Assembly (NCBI GenBank): GCA_033813635.1
Contig: JAPXRI010000002.1
Location: forward strand, 87,026 to 151,025
DNA length: 64,000 nucleotides
Direction: 5' to 3'
DNA from: JAPXRI01 sp033813635
Lineage (GTDB): Bacteria; Bacillota; Clostridia; Oscillospirales; QAMX01
This document shows positions 18,257 through 26,577 of the stretch, one piece after another; within the stretch, counting starts at the first letter, position 1, and each line of letters starts with the position of its first letter. The position numbers were made by a program, and so were the translations under genes. The notes beneath the pieces are model-generated. The model did no database searches. It saw only the letters and a program-made list of their open reading frames with translations, and had not been told where the DNA came from.

Positions 18257-18538
18257 GTGGATAACGCGAAGACCGAAGCCGGGCATAAACCGTCCAACGT
18301 CGTGATGCTCTCAAGGCGGCAGATGACCATTTCGGGCGTCAGCCAGGTTACGGGTTTTGACGATACCCAGATCGAGCTCGAGACCTCGGTGGGCCTGCTG
18401 CTTATTCGCGGGCAGGAGCTCAATATCAAGACCTTCGACGCCGAGAGCGGGGATCTCAGTCTGACCGGTATGATCGACGGGATGGTGTACGGGAAGAAGG
18501 AAGCCAAGCGCGGCTTTTTCGCCAGCCTTTTAAAGTAA
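18257..18538 (+). CDS. yabP: Sporulation protein YabP
   Basis: This small beta-rich protein (about 93 residues) contains the YabP-family HKPSNVVMLSRRQMTISGV and LETSVGLLLIRGQELNI segments. YabP is a mother-cell protein required for normal spore coat formation in Bacillus. I start at GTG 18257, nine bases after AAAGGA. An upstream in-frame GTG at 18248 is too close to that site. Confidence 0.9.
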   Translation: MDNAKTEAGHKPSNVVMLSRRQMTISGVSQVTGFDDTQIELETSVGLLLIRGQELNIKTFDAESGDLSLTGMIDGMVYGKKEAKRGFFASLLK

Positions 18539-18539
18539 T

Positions 18540-18905
18540 ATGGAAAACCCTCCCGTCAACCAGCTGTATGAGTTTATCGCCTCGATACTGTGGGGCGGGG
18601 TGATAGGCGTGCTGTATGAGCTGCTGGGGCTGCTCAGATTCGGCGGAAAGTGGCGGATCGCCGCGGCCGATCTGCTTTTCTGGGCGCTGACATGTCTCTT
18701 CTCCTTTGTTTTTCTGCTGGTCGTCAACGGCGGAGAACCGAGGGGCTTTATGCTTGCAGGGATTGCGGGCGGCGCCGCGCTGGTCAGATTGACCGCCGGG
18801 AGCGTCCTACACAGGCTAAAACTCAGGGCTAGGGAAGCCCGCGAGCGGAGAAAGCTCAAACGAAAACGCGCAAAAGCAGCACCTTCCCGGGCTTACCAAA
18901 ACTAA
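18540..18905 (+). CDS. yabQ: Sporulation membrane protein YabQ
   Basis: This 121-residue protein has about three membrane helices (residues 8-30, 42-62, 68-90) and a very basic C-terminal tail rich in Lys and Arg. This is the YabQ topology, and it follows yabP directly (stop and start 1 base apart). YabQ localises to the forespore membrane and is needed for cortex formation in Bacillus. Length is shorter than the Bacillus protein. Confidence 0.85.
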   Translation: MENPPVNQLYEFIASILWGGVIGVLYELLGLLRFGGKWRIAAADLLFWALTCLFSFVFLLVVNGGEPRGFMLAGIAGGAALVRLTAGSVLHRLKLRAREARERRKLKRKRAKAAPSRAYQN

Positions 18906-19037
18906 CCTCTTAAAACTCTAAAAACGCTATTTCTTTTTTGTAGGCTTTGAGATATAATCATGCTATACAAACACGAATTTCACTTAAGGCCCCGCTCGAA
19001 GGGCTCCCGGATAAGGTAAAGAAGGAACGGTATAGAA

Positions 19038-19340
19038 ATGGACCGGAGAAAACGCAGGATAAATCACCATACCGTGTTAAAAATCATCGTAGTTGTGGCC
19101 GCGATGTACCTTATCGGCATTTATTTCACGCTTTCGGCAAAGCTCGATAAGGCGAGCGCGGAATATGAGGAGCTAAAAAAAGCGCACGCGGTGGCCGAGC
19201 AGGATACCGCCGAGCTCTCCGATGTAGCCTCGAACATAGACAACGGCGAATACATTCGCGGTTACATCATCAAAATCGCGCACCAGAACGGCTATATTCT
19301 GCCGGGTGAGAAAATTTTTGTGGACGTATACGAGAAATAG
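19038..19340 (+). CDS. divIC: Septum formation initiator, DivIC/FtsB-like
   Basis: This 100-residue bitopic protein has a basic cytoplasmic N-terminus, one membrane helix (about residues 15-34) and an extracytoplasmic coiled coil (LDKASAEYEELKKAHAVAEQD). It ends in the family segment IAHQNGYILPGEKIFVD, close to the canonical LGYVKPGE-type motif. It takes part in the FtsL-DivIC-DivIB divisome complex. Position in the yab cluster supports the call. Confidence 0.88.
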   Translation: MDRRKRRINHHTVLKIIVVVAAMYLIGIYFTLSAKLDKASAEYEELKKAHAVAEQDTAELSDVASNIDNGEYIRGYIIKIAHQNGYILPGEKIFVDVYEK

Positions 19341-19408
19341 CAACAAGCTGGGATACCGCGGAGAAAAGTTTGCATAACCTATATAAACAAAGGAGAAATC
19401 ACCGTTTT

Positions 19409-19840
19409 ATGGAGTTTTCAGAAGGCGATATCGTAACCGGGAAAGTGACCGGCATTATGAAGTTCGGCGCGTTTGTTTCATTGCCGGGGGATAAATCGGG
19501 GCTCGTCCATATCTCCGAGATTTCCAATACTTATGTGAACGATATCCATGATTGCCTGACAGAGGGACAGGTTATCAGGGTAAAAATCCTCGCGATAGAC
19601 AAGAACGGGCGTATTAATCTTTCGATTAAGCGGGTGGAGCCGGCGCCGTCTTCGCAACCGCAGCGCAAAGCGCAGCCGGAGCCGGTTTTAGCGGGGGCAT
19701 TGAAACGCCCGGCGCCCGCGAACGAGAGCTTTGAGGATAAGCTCAAGGCGTTTATGAAGGACAGCGAAAGCAAGTTTTCCGATATGAAAAATCCGCCCGA
19801 CAGAAAGGGCGGTACTCCGCGCAGGCTCAGGACGAAATAA
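19409..19840 (+). CDS. yabR: S1-domain RNA-binding protein (YabR type)
   Basis: This is an about 143-residue protein. Residues 1-75 form an S1 OB-fold (GDIVTGKVTGIMKFGAFVSL, SGLVHISEIS, VRVKILAIDK-like), and a Pro/Ala/Lys-rich tail follows. It resembles YabR/general stress protein 13, which associates with RNA or ribosomes. The frame is open from a TTG at 19370, but AAAGGAG upstream of ATG 19409 and the conserved MEFSEGDIV start make 19409 better. Last gene of the yab cluster. Confidence 0.88.
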   Translation: MEFSEGDIVTGKVTGIMKFGAFVSLPGDKSGLVHISEISNTYVNDIHDCLTEGQVIRVKILAIDKNGRINLSIKRVEPAPSSQPQRKAQPEPVLAGALKRPAPANESFEDKLKAFMKDSESKFSDMKNPPDRKGGTPRRLRTK

Positions 19841-19856
19841 CGAAAGTATAAACCGT

Positions 19857-19896
19857 AAAAAAAGCGGGTGTGCCGCGGTTTAGCCGTCACACACCC
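19857..19896 (-). terminator. Minus-strand terminator of a candidate small RNA
   Basis: Read on the - strand, GGGTGTG (19896-19890) pairs with CACACCC (19872-19866), GC follows, then seven T (19863-19857). There is no T tract on the + strand, so it is not an efficient yabR terminator. Confidence 0.7.
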
Positions 19897-19985
19897 AAAG
19901 CGGGTTGGGGATAAAGATATGAGCGTTGAGTCGGCGAAGCGCGAAGGCTTTGGGTTTCCGCCGTTCCGCCGGGATCTGCCTCACG
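19857..19985 (-). ncRNA. Candidate small RNA of about 130 nt
   Basis: A minus-strand promoter at 20020-19992 and an intrinsic terminator at 19896-19857 bracket about 130 bases with no plausible coding frame. Inside, ACCCAAAG can pair with CTTTGGGT, and the latter overlaps the 5' arm of the terminator stem, so two exclusive folds are possible. It matches none of tmRNA, 6S, SRP RNA or known riboswitches as I know them. Inference from sequence signals only. Confidence 0.45.
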
Positions 19986-19991
19986 GGTATC

Positions 19992-20020
19992 ATCTTACCA
20001 TAGTTTTAAAATCTTGTAAA
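19992..20020 (-). promoter_or_regulatory. Minus-strand promoter of the candidate small RNA
   Basis: TTTACA (20020-20015), a 17-base spacer and TAAGAT (19997-19992), giving a start near 19985. No protein gene lies downstream on this strand before yabR. Confidence 0.55.
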
Positions 20021-20094
20021 TAGCAAAATAACGTGAAAAATGTCGAATGAGTTTTTTTGTGCCGACAGGATACGACAAATTGCGGGGACAAAAC

Positions 20095-20952
20095 GTGAGC
20101 ACGGGAATTATAAGAAAAATTGAAGCGAAAACAATAACGGAGACGGTGCGCGCCCTTTTTGAGGACGCGGCTGTTTTTTTGCCCGAAGACGTCAAAGGGG
20201 CGATAGAGCGGGCGAGGGAAAACGAGACCTCCGCCCGCGCCGCGCAGATCCTCGACATCCTTAAGGATAACTACGTTTACGCAGAGGCCTCCGGCACGCC
20301 GGTGTGCCAGGACACGGGCATGGCCGTGGTTTTTCTCGATATCGGGCAGGATGTGCATATTGTCGGCGGCTCGGTCGAGGACGCTGTAAACGAGGGCGTC
20401 AGGCAGGCGTATACAAAGGGATATCTGAGAAAATCCGTCGTCGCTGATCCGCTTTCGAGGGTTAACACCGGGGACAACACGCCGGCCGTGATTCACGAGA
20501 GGATCGTTCCCGGGGACAGGCTGCGGATTACGGCCGTTCCTAAGGGGTTTGGGAGCGAGAACATGAGCGCCTTAAAGCTTTTCAACCCCTCGGCCTCGGA
20601 GGACGACATTGTCGGCTTTATCGTCGACACCGTCGTCAGGGCAGGCGGAAAGCCCTGTCCGCCGATCATCATCGGCGTCGGCATCGGGGGGACGGCTGAG
20701 AAAGCCTGCCTGATGGCGAAGCACGCGCTGACGAGGGATCTTATGGAAGAAAACCGGGATCGGCGGTACGCCGCGCTCGAGAAAAAAATCCTTGCGCGCG
20801 TGAACGCGACCGGTGTGGGGCCCCAGGGTATGGGCGGGGATACGACGGCGCTGGGCGTATCGGTGGAAAAGTATCCGACGCATATCGCGGGGCTCCCCGT
20901 CGCTGTCTGCCTCGGATGCCACGCGGGCAGGCACGCCTCGGCGACGCTGTAG
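20095..20952 (+). CDS. Fumarate hydratase (class I), alpha subunit
   Basis: This [4Fe-4S] hydratase subunit of about 285 residues interconverts fumarate and malate or a related dicarboxylate. The three cluster cysteines are seen in TPVCQDTGMA, GGKPCPP and CLGCHAGRHA; GVGIGGTAEKA and GPQGMGGDTTALGV are further family marks. I start at GTG 20095, 5 bases after GCGGGGAC; an ATG at 20047 opens the frame earlier. The beta subunit normally adjacent (FumB/TtdB type) is absent here, so the enzyme would need a partner from elsewhere in the genome. Confidence 0.9.
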   Translation: MSTGIIRKIEAKTITETVRALFEDAAVFLPEDVKGAIERARENETSARAAQILDILKDNYVYAEASGTPVCQDTGMAVVFLDIGQDVHIVGGSVEDAVNEGVRQAYTKGYLRKSVVADPLSRVNTGDNTPAVIHERIVPGDRLRITAVPKGFGSENMSALKLFNPSASEDDIVGFIVDTVVRAGGKPCPPIIIGVGIGGTAEKACLMAKHALTRDLMEENRDRRYAALEKKILARVNATGVGPQGMGGDTTALGVSVEKYPTHIAGLPVAVCLGCHAGRHASATL

Positions 20953-21110
20953 CGATGCCCGCTAATCTGCGGGACCCGAGCGGACCTGTAAGTTAAACTG
21001 TCATTCGCGTGCTGAGTAGTCCTTTCCGGGCTATTTATATTTAATAAATGTTGTGATATAATTATCGGCAAAGGCAACCGCGTTGAAAAAAGCATCTGGA
21101 GGCGTTTTTA

Positions 21111-22118
21111 ATGAACGTGATTTCATTTCCGAATATCAGCGATACGGAATTCAACGTCAGCAGCGAACTGACCATAGGCAGCTACGCGTTTCGTTGGTCC
21201 GGACTGATTATCGCGATAGGTTTTGCACTCGCGATTTTCTACTGCGTAAAGCGATGCGCGAAGTTCGGGATTTTAAACGACAACCTGATCGATCTGGTGC
21301 TGATATCGACGCCCATTGCGGTCATCGGGGCGAGATTATATTACGTCGTGTTCAGCTTCAGCGAGTTTAAGGGCGATTTCGTCTCGGTCTTCAAAATCTG
21401 GAACGGCGGAATCGCGGTTTACGGCGCGATAATTTTCGGGCTGCTGGCCGCTTTTATCTACTGCAGAGTCAAAAAGCTCAACACGCTGAATATGTTCGAC
21501 CTCTGTGTTCTCGGCCTTCTGATAGGACAGTGCATAGGCCGCTGGGGTGATTTCCTGAGCGCTCAGGGGCTCGGCATCGAATCGGAGAACCTGCTCTGGG
21601 GCATGTCTGTAAACGAGGACACGCCGGTCCACCCGATATTTCTTTACGAGTCGTTATGGACGCTTATCGGCTTTGTGGTTCTTCACTTCGCCTCCAAAAA
21701 GCGCCGTTTCTACGGACAGACTTTTCTGCTGTACATCCTCTGGTACGGCCTGGGCCGCGGTCTGATAGAGGGCCTTCGAGGAGACGACGCGCTGATGCTT
21801 TTCAGCACCGGCATCAAGGCCTCCCAGGCGCTGGGCTATCTCTCCGCGCTCGCGGCGCTCGGCGTTCTGATCTATAAGGTGATTTTCTCTGAACGCGGGG
21901 ATGCGATTTGCCTGCTGTCGGGCGAGGAAGCCGCCGCTTTCCTGGAGAGCGCGCAGGAGGAGAGGAAAAATAGAAAAAGCGGCGCAGCCGAGGATGGGGA
22001 AGAGGAGAAACAGGATACCGGAGACGAAGCGGAGCCTGATGAGGAGCCCGGAGAGGAAGAAGAGGGCGCTGATGGAACGGATTCCGATAATAATGAAAAT
22101 AAAAACCGGGGAGAATAG
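21111..22118 (+). CDS. lgt: Prolipoprotein diacylglyceryl transferase (paralog 1)
   Basis: This 335-residue polytopic membrane protein is of the Lgt family, which moves diacylglycerol from phosphatidylglycerol to the lipobox Cys of prolipoproteins. Visible features are WSGLIIAIGFALAI, WNGGIAVYGAIIFG, the signature region GRWGDFLSAQGLG and the C-terminal GLGRGLIEGLRGDD. The signature deviates from the usual GRxGNFxNxE: Asn becomes Asp and Glu becomes Gln. The last 70 residues are an acidic low-complexity tail (Glu/Asp/Gly) not part of the family fold. GGAGG precedes the ATG. folD follows by 2 bases. Confidence 0.85.
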   Translation: MNVISFPNISDTEFNVSSELTIGSYAFRWSGLIIAIGFALAIFYCVKRCAKFGILNDNLIDLVLISTPIAVIGARLYYVVFSFSEFKGDFVSVFKIWNGGIAVYGAIIFGLLAAFIYCRVKKLNTLNMFDLCVLGLLIGQCIGRWGDFLSAQGLGIESENLLWGMSVNEDTPVHPIFLYESLWTLIGFVVLHFASKKRRFYGQTFLLYILWYGLGRGLIEGLRGDDALMLFSTGIKASQALGYLSALAALGVLIYKVIFSERGDAICLLSGEEAAAFLESAQEERKNRKSGAAEDGEEEKQDTGDEAEPDEEPGEEEEGADGTDSDNNENKNRGE

Positions 22119-22120
22119 AT

Positions 22121-22966
22121 ATGGCGGTATTGTTGGACGGTAAAGCCCTCGCGGCGAAAATGAGAAAGGAAATAGCGGCGGAGGTGGAGGTGCTTAAGGC
22201 CGGAGGCGTGACGCCAGCCCTCGCGGTAATTATCGTGGGGGACGACCCGGCGTCCAGAAAATACGTTGACAACAAGAAAAAGGACTGCGCCGAGTGCGGC
22301 GTCAAGAGCGTAGAGATCGCGCTCCCCGCGGACGTGACGGAAGCCGAGCTCATCGGGAAAATAGAGCTGCTGAACGCGGACAGTGCCATCCACGGCATTC
22401 TTGTCCAGCTCCCGCTGCCCAAGGCGATAGACGAGCGCAGGGTGATAAACGCGATAAATCCCGATAAGGATGTGGACGCGTTCCACCCGTCCAACGTGGG
22501 CAGGGTCATGATCGGGGATTACGGTTTTCTGCCCTGCACCCCGGCGGGCGTGATGGCGGTTCTTGAGGAATACGGGATCTCACCGGAGGGCAAAAACTGC
22601 GTAGTGATAGGCCGCTCGAACATCGTGGGAAAACCGATGGCGATGCTGCTGCTCCATAAAAACGGGACCGTTACAATCTGCCATTCGAAAACCGGGAATC
22701 TGCCGGAGATCGCAAGGGGCGCAGATATACTCGTCTGCGCGGTCGGCAAGGCGGGTTTCCTCACCTCCGACATGGTCAAGCCCGGCGCGGTCGTGATCGA
22801 CGTGGGCATGAACATGGTGAACGGCAGGCTCACGGGCGACGCGGATTTCGAGGGCGTTTCGAAGGTGGCGGGCTTCATCACCCCCGCCCCCGGCGGCGTC
22901 GGCCCGATGACGCGGGTGATGCTTCTGAAAAATACGCTGGCGGCGGTGAAAAACGCGGGGAAATAA
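22121..22966 (+). CDS. folD: Methylenetetrahydrofolate dehydrogenase/cyclohydrolase FolD
   Basis: This 281-residue enzyme catalyses NADP-dependent oxidation of methylene-THF and hydrolysis of methenyl-THF to formyl-THF. It has the catalytic Tyr-x3-Lys site (RKYVDNKKKDC), VQLPLPK, GRSNIVGKPMA in the Rossmann domain and TPAPGGVGPMT near the C-terminus. Length is normal. Its 2-base spacing from lgt indicates cotranscription. Confidence 0.96.
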   Translation: MAVLLDGKALAAKMRKEIAAEVEVLKAGGVTPALAVIIVGDDPASRKYVDNKKKDCAECGVKSVEIALPADVTEAELIGKIELLNADSAIHGILVQLPLPKAIDERRVINAINPDKDVDAFHPSNVGRVMIGDYGFLPCTPAGVMAVLEEYGISPEGKNCVVIGRSNIVGKPMAMLLLHKNGTVTICHSKTGNLPEIARGADILVCAVGKAGFLTSDMVKPGAVVIDVGMNMVNGRLTGDADFEGVSKVAGFITPAPGGVGPMTRVMLLKNTLAAVKNAGK

Positions 22967-23027
22967 TTCCGTATCGCAAATTGGTTCAAAATAAGCAAAA
23001 AAGCGGCCCGAAATGCGTAAAAAAAGC

Positions 23028-23056
23028 TTGACATTGGCCGTTTTGTCTGATAGAAT
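23028..23056 (+). promoter_or_regulatory. Promoter of rplU-prp-rpmA
   Basis: TTGACA (23028-23033), 17-base spacer, TAGAAT (23051-23056). The predicted start near 23063 leaves a leader of about 100 bases. Confidence 0.85.
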
Positions 23057-23062
23057 AAATAA

Positions 23063-23166
23063 GCCGTTTTGCTCCGGTTTTGGAAGTCTGCTTAAATTGA
23101 GCGGCACCGGCGCAAGCGGGAGTCGGTCGGCGAAAAGCCGTCAGAAGACGAGGAGAGGAAAATATT
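23063..23166 (+). promoter_or_regulatory. Probable L21 leader (autoregulatory 5' UTR)
   Basis: About 100 bases of structured leader precede rplU. It holds GC-rich self-complementary segments (GTCGGTCGGCGAAAAGCCGTC; GCGGCACCGGCGCAAGCGGG, split here into arms) and ends in GAGGAGAGG. Its size and position match the L21 leader element of Firmicutes, which is thought to sense free ribosomal protein. I did not verify a covariance match. Confidence 0.45.
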
Positions 23167-23478
23167 ATGTACGCTGTCATTGAAGCCTGCGGTAAGCAGT
23201 ACAAGGTCCAGGAGGGCGACGTGCTCTTCATGGAAAAACTCGGCGTTGAGGTCGGGGAAACGGTAAAATTTGACAAGGTCATTATGGCATCCGTTAATGA
23301 AGAGCTTAAACTGGGTTCGCCGTATGTCGAAGGCGCGGTCGTCGAGGCGGAGGTTATGAAAAACGCCAAGGCGAAAAAGATTGTCGTTTTCAAATACAAC
23401 GCGAAGAAAAACTACAGAAGAAAACAGGGACACAGACAGCCCTACACAAAGGTCCAGATAACGAAGATAACCGCATAA
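23167..23478 (+). CDS. rplU: 50S ribosomal protein L21
   Basis: This 103-residue L21 starts MYAVIEACGKQYKVQEGD and carries the C-terminal KYNAKKNYRRKQGHRQPYT segment that contacts 23S rRNA. A strong GAGGAGAGG lies before the ATG. It is the first gene of rplU-prp-rpmA. Confidence 0.98.
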   Translation: MYAVIEACGKQYKVQEGDVLFMEKLGVEVGETVKFDKVIMASVNEELKLGSPYVEGAVVEAEVMKNAKAKKIVVFKYNAKKNYRRKQGHRQPYTKVQITKITA

Positions 23479-23481
23479 CAG

Positions 23482-23832
23482 ATGATCAGGCTGTGCTTTT
23501 TTGAGCGGAACGGCGCCCTCTGCGGGTTTGAATGCGAGGGGCACAGCGGGTACGGCGAGAAGGGCTCCGACATTGTCTGCGCCGCCGTATCGGCGATGGT
23601 GGCGCTTGCGGAGAGCGCGATAAACGATATCGCCAAAGCCGGTGCCGCCGTGACGGTCGAAGAGGAAAAGGCCCGTATCAGACTGCTTCTCCCCGAAGAG
23701 CTGCCGGAAAAAGCGAAAACGGTGTCCGAAAGCGTGCTGCTGGCGATGTTCGGAACCGCGTCGGGGTATACCGCCGAATACGGTGAATATTTAAGCGTTG
23801 TAAAGCGCGAGATTAAGCGGCAGAAATCATAA
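23482..23832 (+). CDS. prp: Ribosomal-processing cysteine protease Prp
   Basis: This 116-residue protein has the Prp catalytic pair: His in GHSGYGEKGSD and Cys in IVCAAVSAM, about 12 residues apart. Prp removes the N-terminal extension of L27 in Firmicutes that have one. It lies between rplU and rpmA, 3 bases after rplU, and the L27 here carries the expected extension. Confidence 0.93.
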   Translation: MIRLCFFERNGALCGFECEGHSGYGEKGSDIVCAAVSAMVALAESAINDIAKAGAAVTVEEEKARIRLLLPEELPEKAKTVSESVLLAMFGTASGYTAEYGEYLSVVKREIKRQKS

Positions 23833-23846
23833 CGGAGGATAAAATT

Positions 23847-24131
23847 ATGTTGAGAATAGGATTGCAGTTTTTTGCACATAAAAAAGGTGTCGGCTCCACA
23901 AGAAACGGCCGCGACAGCGAATCGAAGCGTCTCGGCACGAAGCGCGCCGACGGCGAGATAGTCCTGGCCGGCAACATCCTTGTCCGCCAGCGGGGCACGA
24001 GGATTCACCCGGGTAAGAACGTCGGTATTGGCGGAGACGACACGCTCTTTGCCAAAGCTGACGGCAGAGTTAAATTCGAACGCGTCGGTAGAGACCGCAA
24101 AAGGGTATCCGTCTACCCCGTCGAACAGTAA
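23847..24131 (+). CDS. rpmA: 50S ribosomal protein L27 with cleavable N-terminal extension
   Basis: This 94-residue L27 begins MLRIGLQFFAHKKGVGST. The mature protein starts AHKKG; the preceding MLRIGLQFF is the Firmicutes extension that Prp cleaves after the second Phe. L27's N-terminus reaches the peptidyl transferase centre. GGAGG precedes the ATG. A terminator follows. Confidence 0.98.
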   Translation: MLRIGLQFFAHKKGVGSTRNGRDSESKRLGTKRADGEIVLAGNILVRQRGTRIHPGKNVGIGGDDTLFAKADGRVKFERVGRDRKRVSVYPVEQ

Positions 24132-24154
24132 ATCGGGCAAAACAATAAGATGCC

Positions 24155-24203
24155 GGGATGTATCAACGGTCTTTTCGCCGGGCGATACATCCCTTTCCTT
24201 TTT
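24155..24203 (+). terminator. Terminator of the rplU operon
   Basis: GGGATGTATC (24155-24164) pairs with GATACATCCC (24184-24193), followed by TTTCCTTTTT, 18 bases before obgE. Confidence 0.85.
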
Positions 24204-24220
24204 AAGGCGGTGAAAAAAGC

Positions 24221-25492
24221 ATGTTTATAGATTACGCGAAAATAACGGTAAAGGCCGGAAACGGCGGAAACGGCGCGGTGACCTTCCACCGGGAGAAATA
24301 CGTGCCGGCCGGTGGCCCGGACGGCGGGGACGGCGGCAAGGGCGGGGATGTTATTCTCAAGATCGACGATAACCTGACGACGCTGATGGATTTTAAATAC
24401 AAAACGAAATATATCGCCGGGGACGGTGAAAACGGCCTCGGCGGACGCTGCTTCGGGAAGGACGGCAAATCCCTGGTGATTCGCGTGCCGAGGGGCACGC
24501 TGATAAGGGATACGGAGACCGGCCTCATAATCGCCGATATGAGCGATAAAGACGAGCTCGTCATCGCTAAGGGTGGCCGCGGCGGCTGGGGCAACAGCCA
24601 TTTCGCCACACCCATGCGCCAGGCTCCGCGCTTCGCGAAATCCGGGCGCCCGGGCGAGGAAAAGCATATCACGCTGGAGCTGAAGCTTCTGGCGGATGTG
24701 GGGCTGATCGGCTTCCCGAACGTGGGCAAATCCTCTCTTTTGTCGGTGATATCGGCTGCCCGCCCGAAAATCGCCAACTACCACTTCACGACGCTGATTC
24801 CCAATATCGGCATCGTGTCCGTAGACGGAGCGTCCTTCGCCGTGGCCGATATTCCGGGGCTTATCGAGGGCGCAAACGAGGGCGCCGGCCTCGGCTTTGA
24901 GTTTCTCAGGCACGTCGACCGGTGCAGGCTGTTGATCCACGTGGTCGATGCCGCCGGGAGCGAGGGCAGGGATGCCGTGGAAGACTACGAAAAAATTAAC
25001 CGCGAGCTTGCGCTGTATTCAAAGGAGCTCTCCGGCAGGCCGCAGATCGTCGCCGCGAACAAATGCGACCTGATCACGGACGACGCCTCCGGCCTTGAGC
25101 GGCTGAAGGCGTATCTGAAGGAGAAAAACGTACCGGTTTTCGAAATCTCCGCTGCCACCCACGCGGGGGTCGACGCGCTGATGAAGAAAACCGCCGAGTT
25201 GCTGACCCGCCTGCCCCCGATCAGGGTTTACGAACCCGAGTATGCCGGCGAGACGGAGACGGAAACGGACAAAGAGATCAATATCAGACGGAGGGACGAC
25301 GGCGCGTTTGTGGTCGAGGGCAAGCGTCTGATGACCGCGATCGCCATGGTGGACCCGGACGACAACGAGTCGCTTGCCTACATGCAGAGGGTTTTAAGGC
25401 AGAACGGCGTGTTCGAGATGCTCGAGGCGAAAGGAATTAAAGAGGGAGACATTGTTTCGATTAATAATTTCGAGTTTGAGTACGTAAGATAA
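24221..25492 (+). CDS. obgE: Obg family GTPase
   Basis: This 423-residue protein has the three Obg domains. The Gly-rich Obg fold (residues 1-158) has GGDGGKGGDV and PRGTLIRD. The G domain (about 159-330) has GFPNVGKSSLL (P-loop), DIPGLIEGANEGAGLG (switch II) and NKCD. A C-terminal OCT domain (about 345-423) follows. Obg binds 50S subunits and links ribosome assembly, the stringent response and, in Bacillus, entry into sporulation. Confidence 0.97.
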   Translation: MFIDYAKITVKAGNGGNGAVTFHREKYVPAGGPDGGDGGKGGDVILKIDDNLTTLMDFKYKTKYIAGDGENGLGGRCFGKDGKSLVIRVPRGTLIRDTETGLIIADMSDKDELVIAKGGRGGWGNSHFATPMRQAPRFAKSGRPGEEKHITLELKLLADVGLIGFPNVGKSSLLSVISAARPKIANYHFTTLIPNIGIVSVDGASFAVADIPGLIEGANEGAGLGFEFLRHVDRCRLLIHVVDAAGSEGRDAVEDYEKINRELALYSKELSGRPQIVAANKCDLITDDASGLERLKAYLKEKNVPVFEISAATHAGVDALMKKTAELLTRLPPIRVYEPEYAGETETETDKEINIRRRDDGAFVVEGKRLMTAIAMVDPDDNESLAYMQRVLRQNGVFEMLEAKGIKEGDIVSINNFEFEYVR

Positions 25493-25523
25493 TAACGGGG
25501 ACTTATACTGCTAAAATGCAAAC

Positions 25524-25577
25524 AAAGGATTCTTATCCCGGGTTTTGACCGCCCGCGGCTTTAAGAATCCTTTTTTT
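25524..25577 (+). terminator. Terminator of obgE
   Basis: AAAGGATTCTTA (25524-25535) pairs with TAAGAATCCTTT (25562-25573), followed by a T run to 25577. Confidence 0.85.
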
Positions 25578-25679
25578 GTCGGAACCGCGCCCGTAATAAA
25601 AATACGCGCGTAGCGATTAAGACAAAATACAACAAGGGAGCGCACCTATAATTAAACCGTTCACAAAGGAGGGGATAGC

Positions 25680-26537
25680 TTGGTCGTCTTTCTCGACGTG
25701 CTGATCGCCGTGAATCTGGTGCTCAACTATACGGTGCTCCGCGCCAGCGCCCATATCACGGGACAGCTGAAAAACAGGCTCCGCATGCTCGCGGGCGCGG
25801 CGCTGGGCGCTGCGTACGCGGCGGCGTGCGTTGTCCTGACGGACGGCTTTCTGTCCTCGCTCCCGGTCAGAATTCTGGTCGGCGCGGCGATGTCCGTGGT
25901 CTCGTTCGGCCTCGGCAGGCGCGCGCTGCGGACGACGCTGTTCTTTTTCGGAATCACCGCGGCGTTCGCGGGGATCGTATTCGTGCTCTCCTATGTCGCA
26001 GAGGATAGGATAGGATTTGTCGAGGGCAACGTATACATCAATCTTTCCCTGCCGCTGCTGGCGGTGTCCACCGCGGCGGCGTACCTGATTTTGACGCTGC
26101 TGTTCAGGCCTCCTGCGCTCCGCGGCGGAACCGCGGCGAAGATCATGAAGGCAAAGGTCAGGGCGGGGGGCAAGGAGGTGAAATTCGATGTTTTGCTGGA
26201 CACGGGCTGCACGCTTTTGGACCCGACTACGAACAGGGAGGTGCTTGTGGCGAACATCGACAGCGTTTCGCCGCTGATCGACCCCGCCGCAGCGAAAGAG
26301 ATCAAAAAGGGAGCCGACCCGGCGGACGTCATCACGAAGTACAGCGGTCACTCGCCCCCGTTCAAACTGATTTTCTGCAGAAGCGTCTCGGGCGTGCCGG
26401 AAATGCTGCTGGCCTTTACGCCGGATAAGGTGACGCTTGACGGGGAGGACAGATGGGGAATACTGATCGCGGTAACGGCTTCCGGACTGGACGGGGACGA
26501 CAACGTCAGGGCAGTCATCGGCTCGGGGACGAGATGA
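25680..26537 (+). CDS. spoIIGA: Sigma-E processing peptidase SpoIIGA
   Basis: This 285-residue protein has about five N-terminal membrane helices (residues 1-135) and a C-terminal aspartic protease domain with FDVLLDTGCTLLDP. SpoIIGA cleaves pro-sigma-E in the mother cell once the forespore signal SpoIIR is received. The Bacillus active site reads DSGN; here it is DTGC, keeping the catalytic Asp. The start is TTG 25680, 8 bases after GGAGG. sigE follows, as in the canonical operon. Confidence 0.92.
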   Translation: MVVFLDVLIAVNLVLNYTVLRASAHITGQLKNRLRMLAGAALGAAYAAACVVLTDGFLSSLPVRILVGAAMSVVSFGLGRRALRTTLFFFGITAAFAGIVFVLSYVAEDRIGFVEGNVYINLSLPLLAVSTAAAYLILTLLFRPPALRGGTAAKIMKAKVRAGGKEVKFDVLLDTGCTLLDPTTNREVLVANIDSVSPLIDPAAAKEIKKGADPADVITKYSGHSPPFKLIFCRSVSGVPEMLLAFTPDKVTLDGEDRWGILIAVTASGLDGDDNVRAVIGSGTR

Positions 26538-26577
26538 ATACCGGAAAGCTCGGCAATTAGCTTAAGGGGGAAATCAA

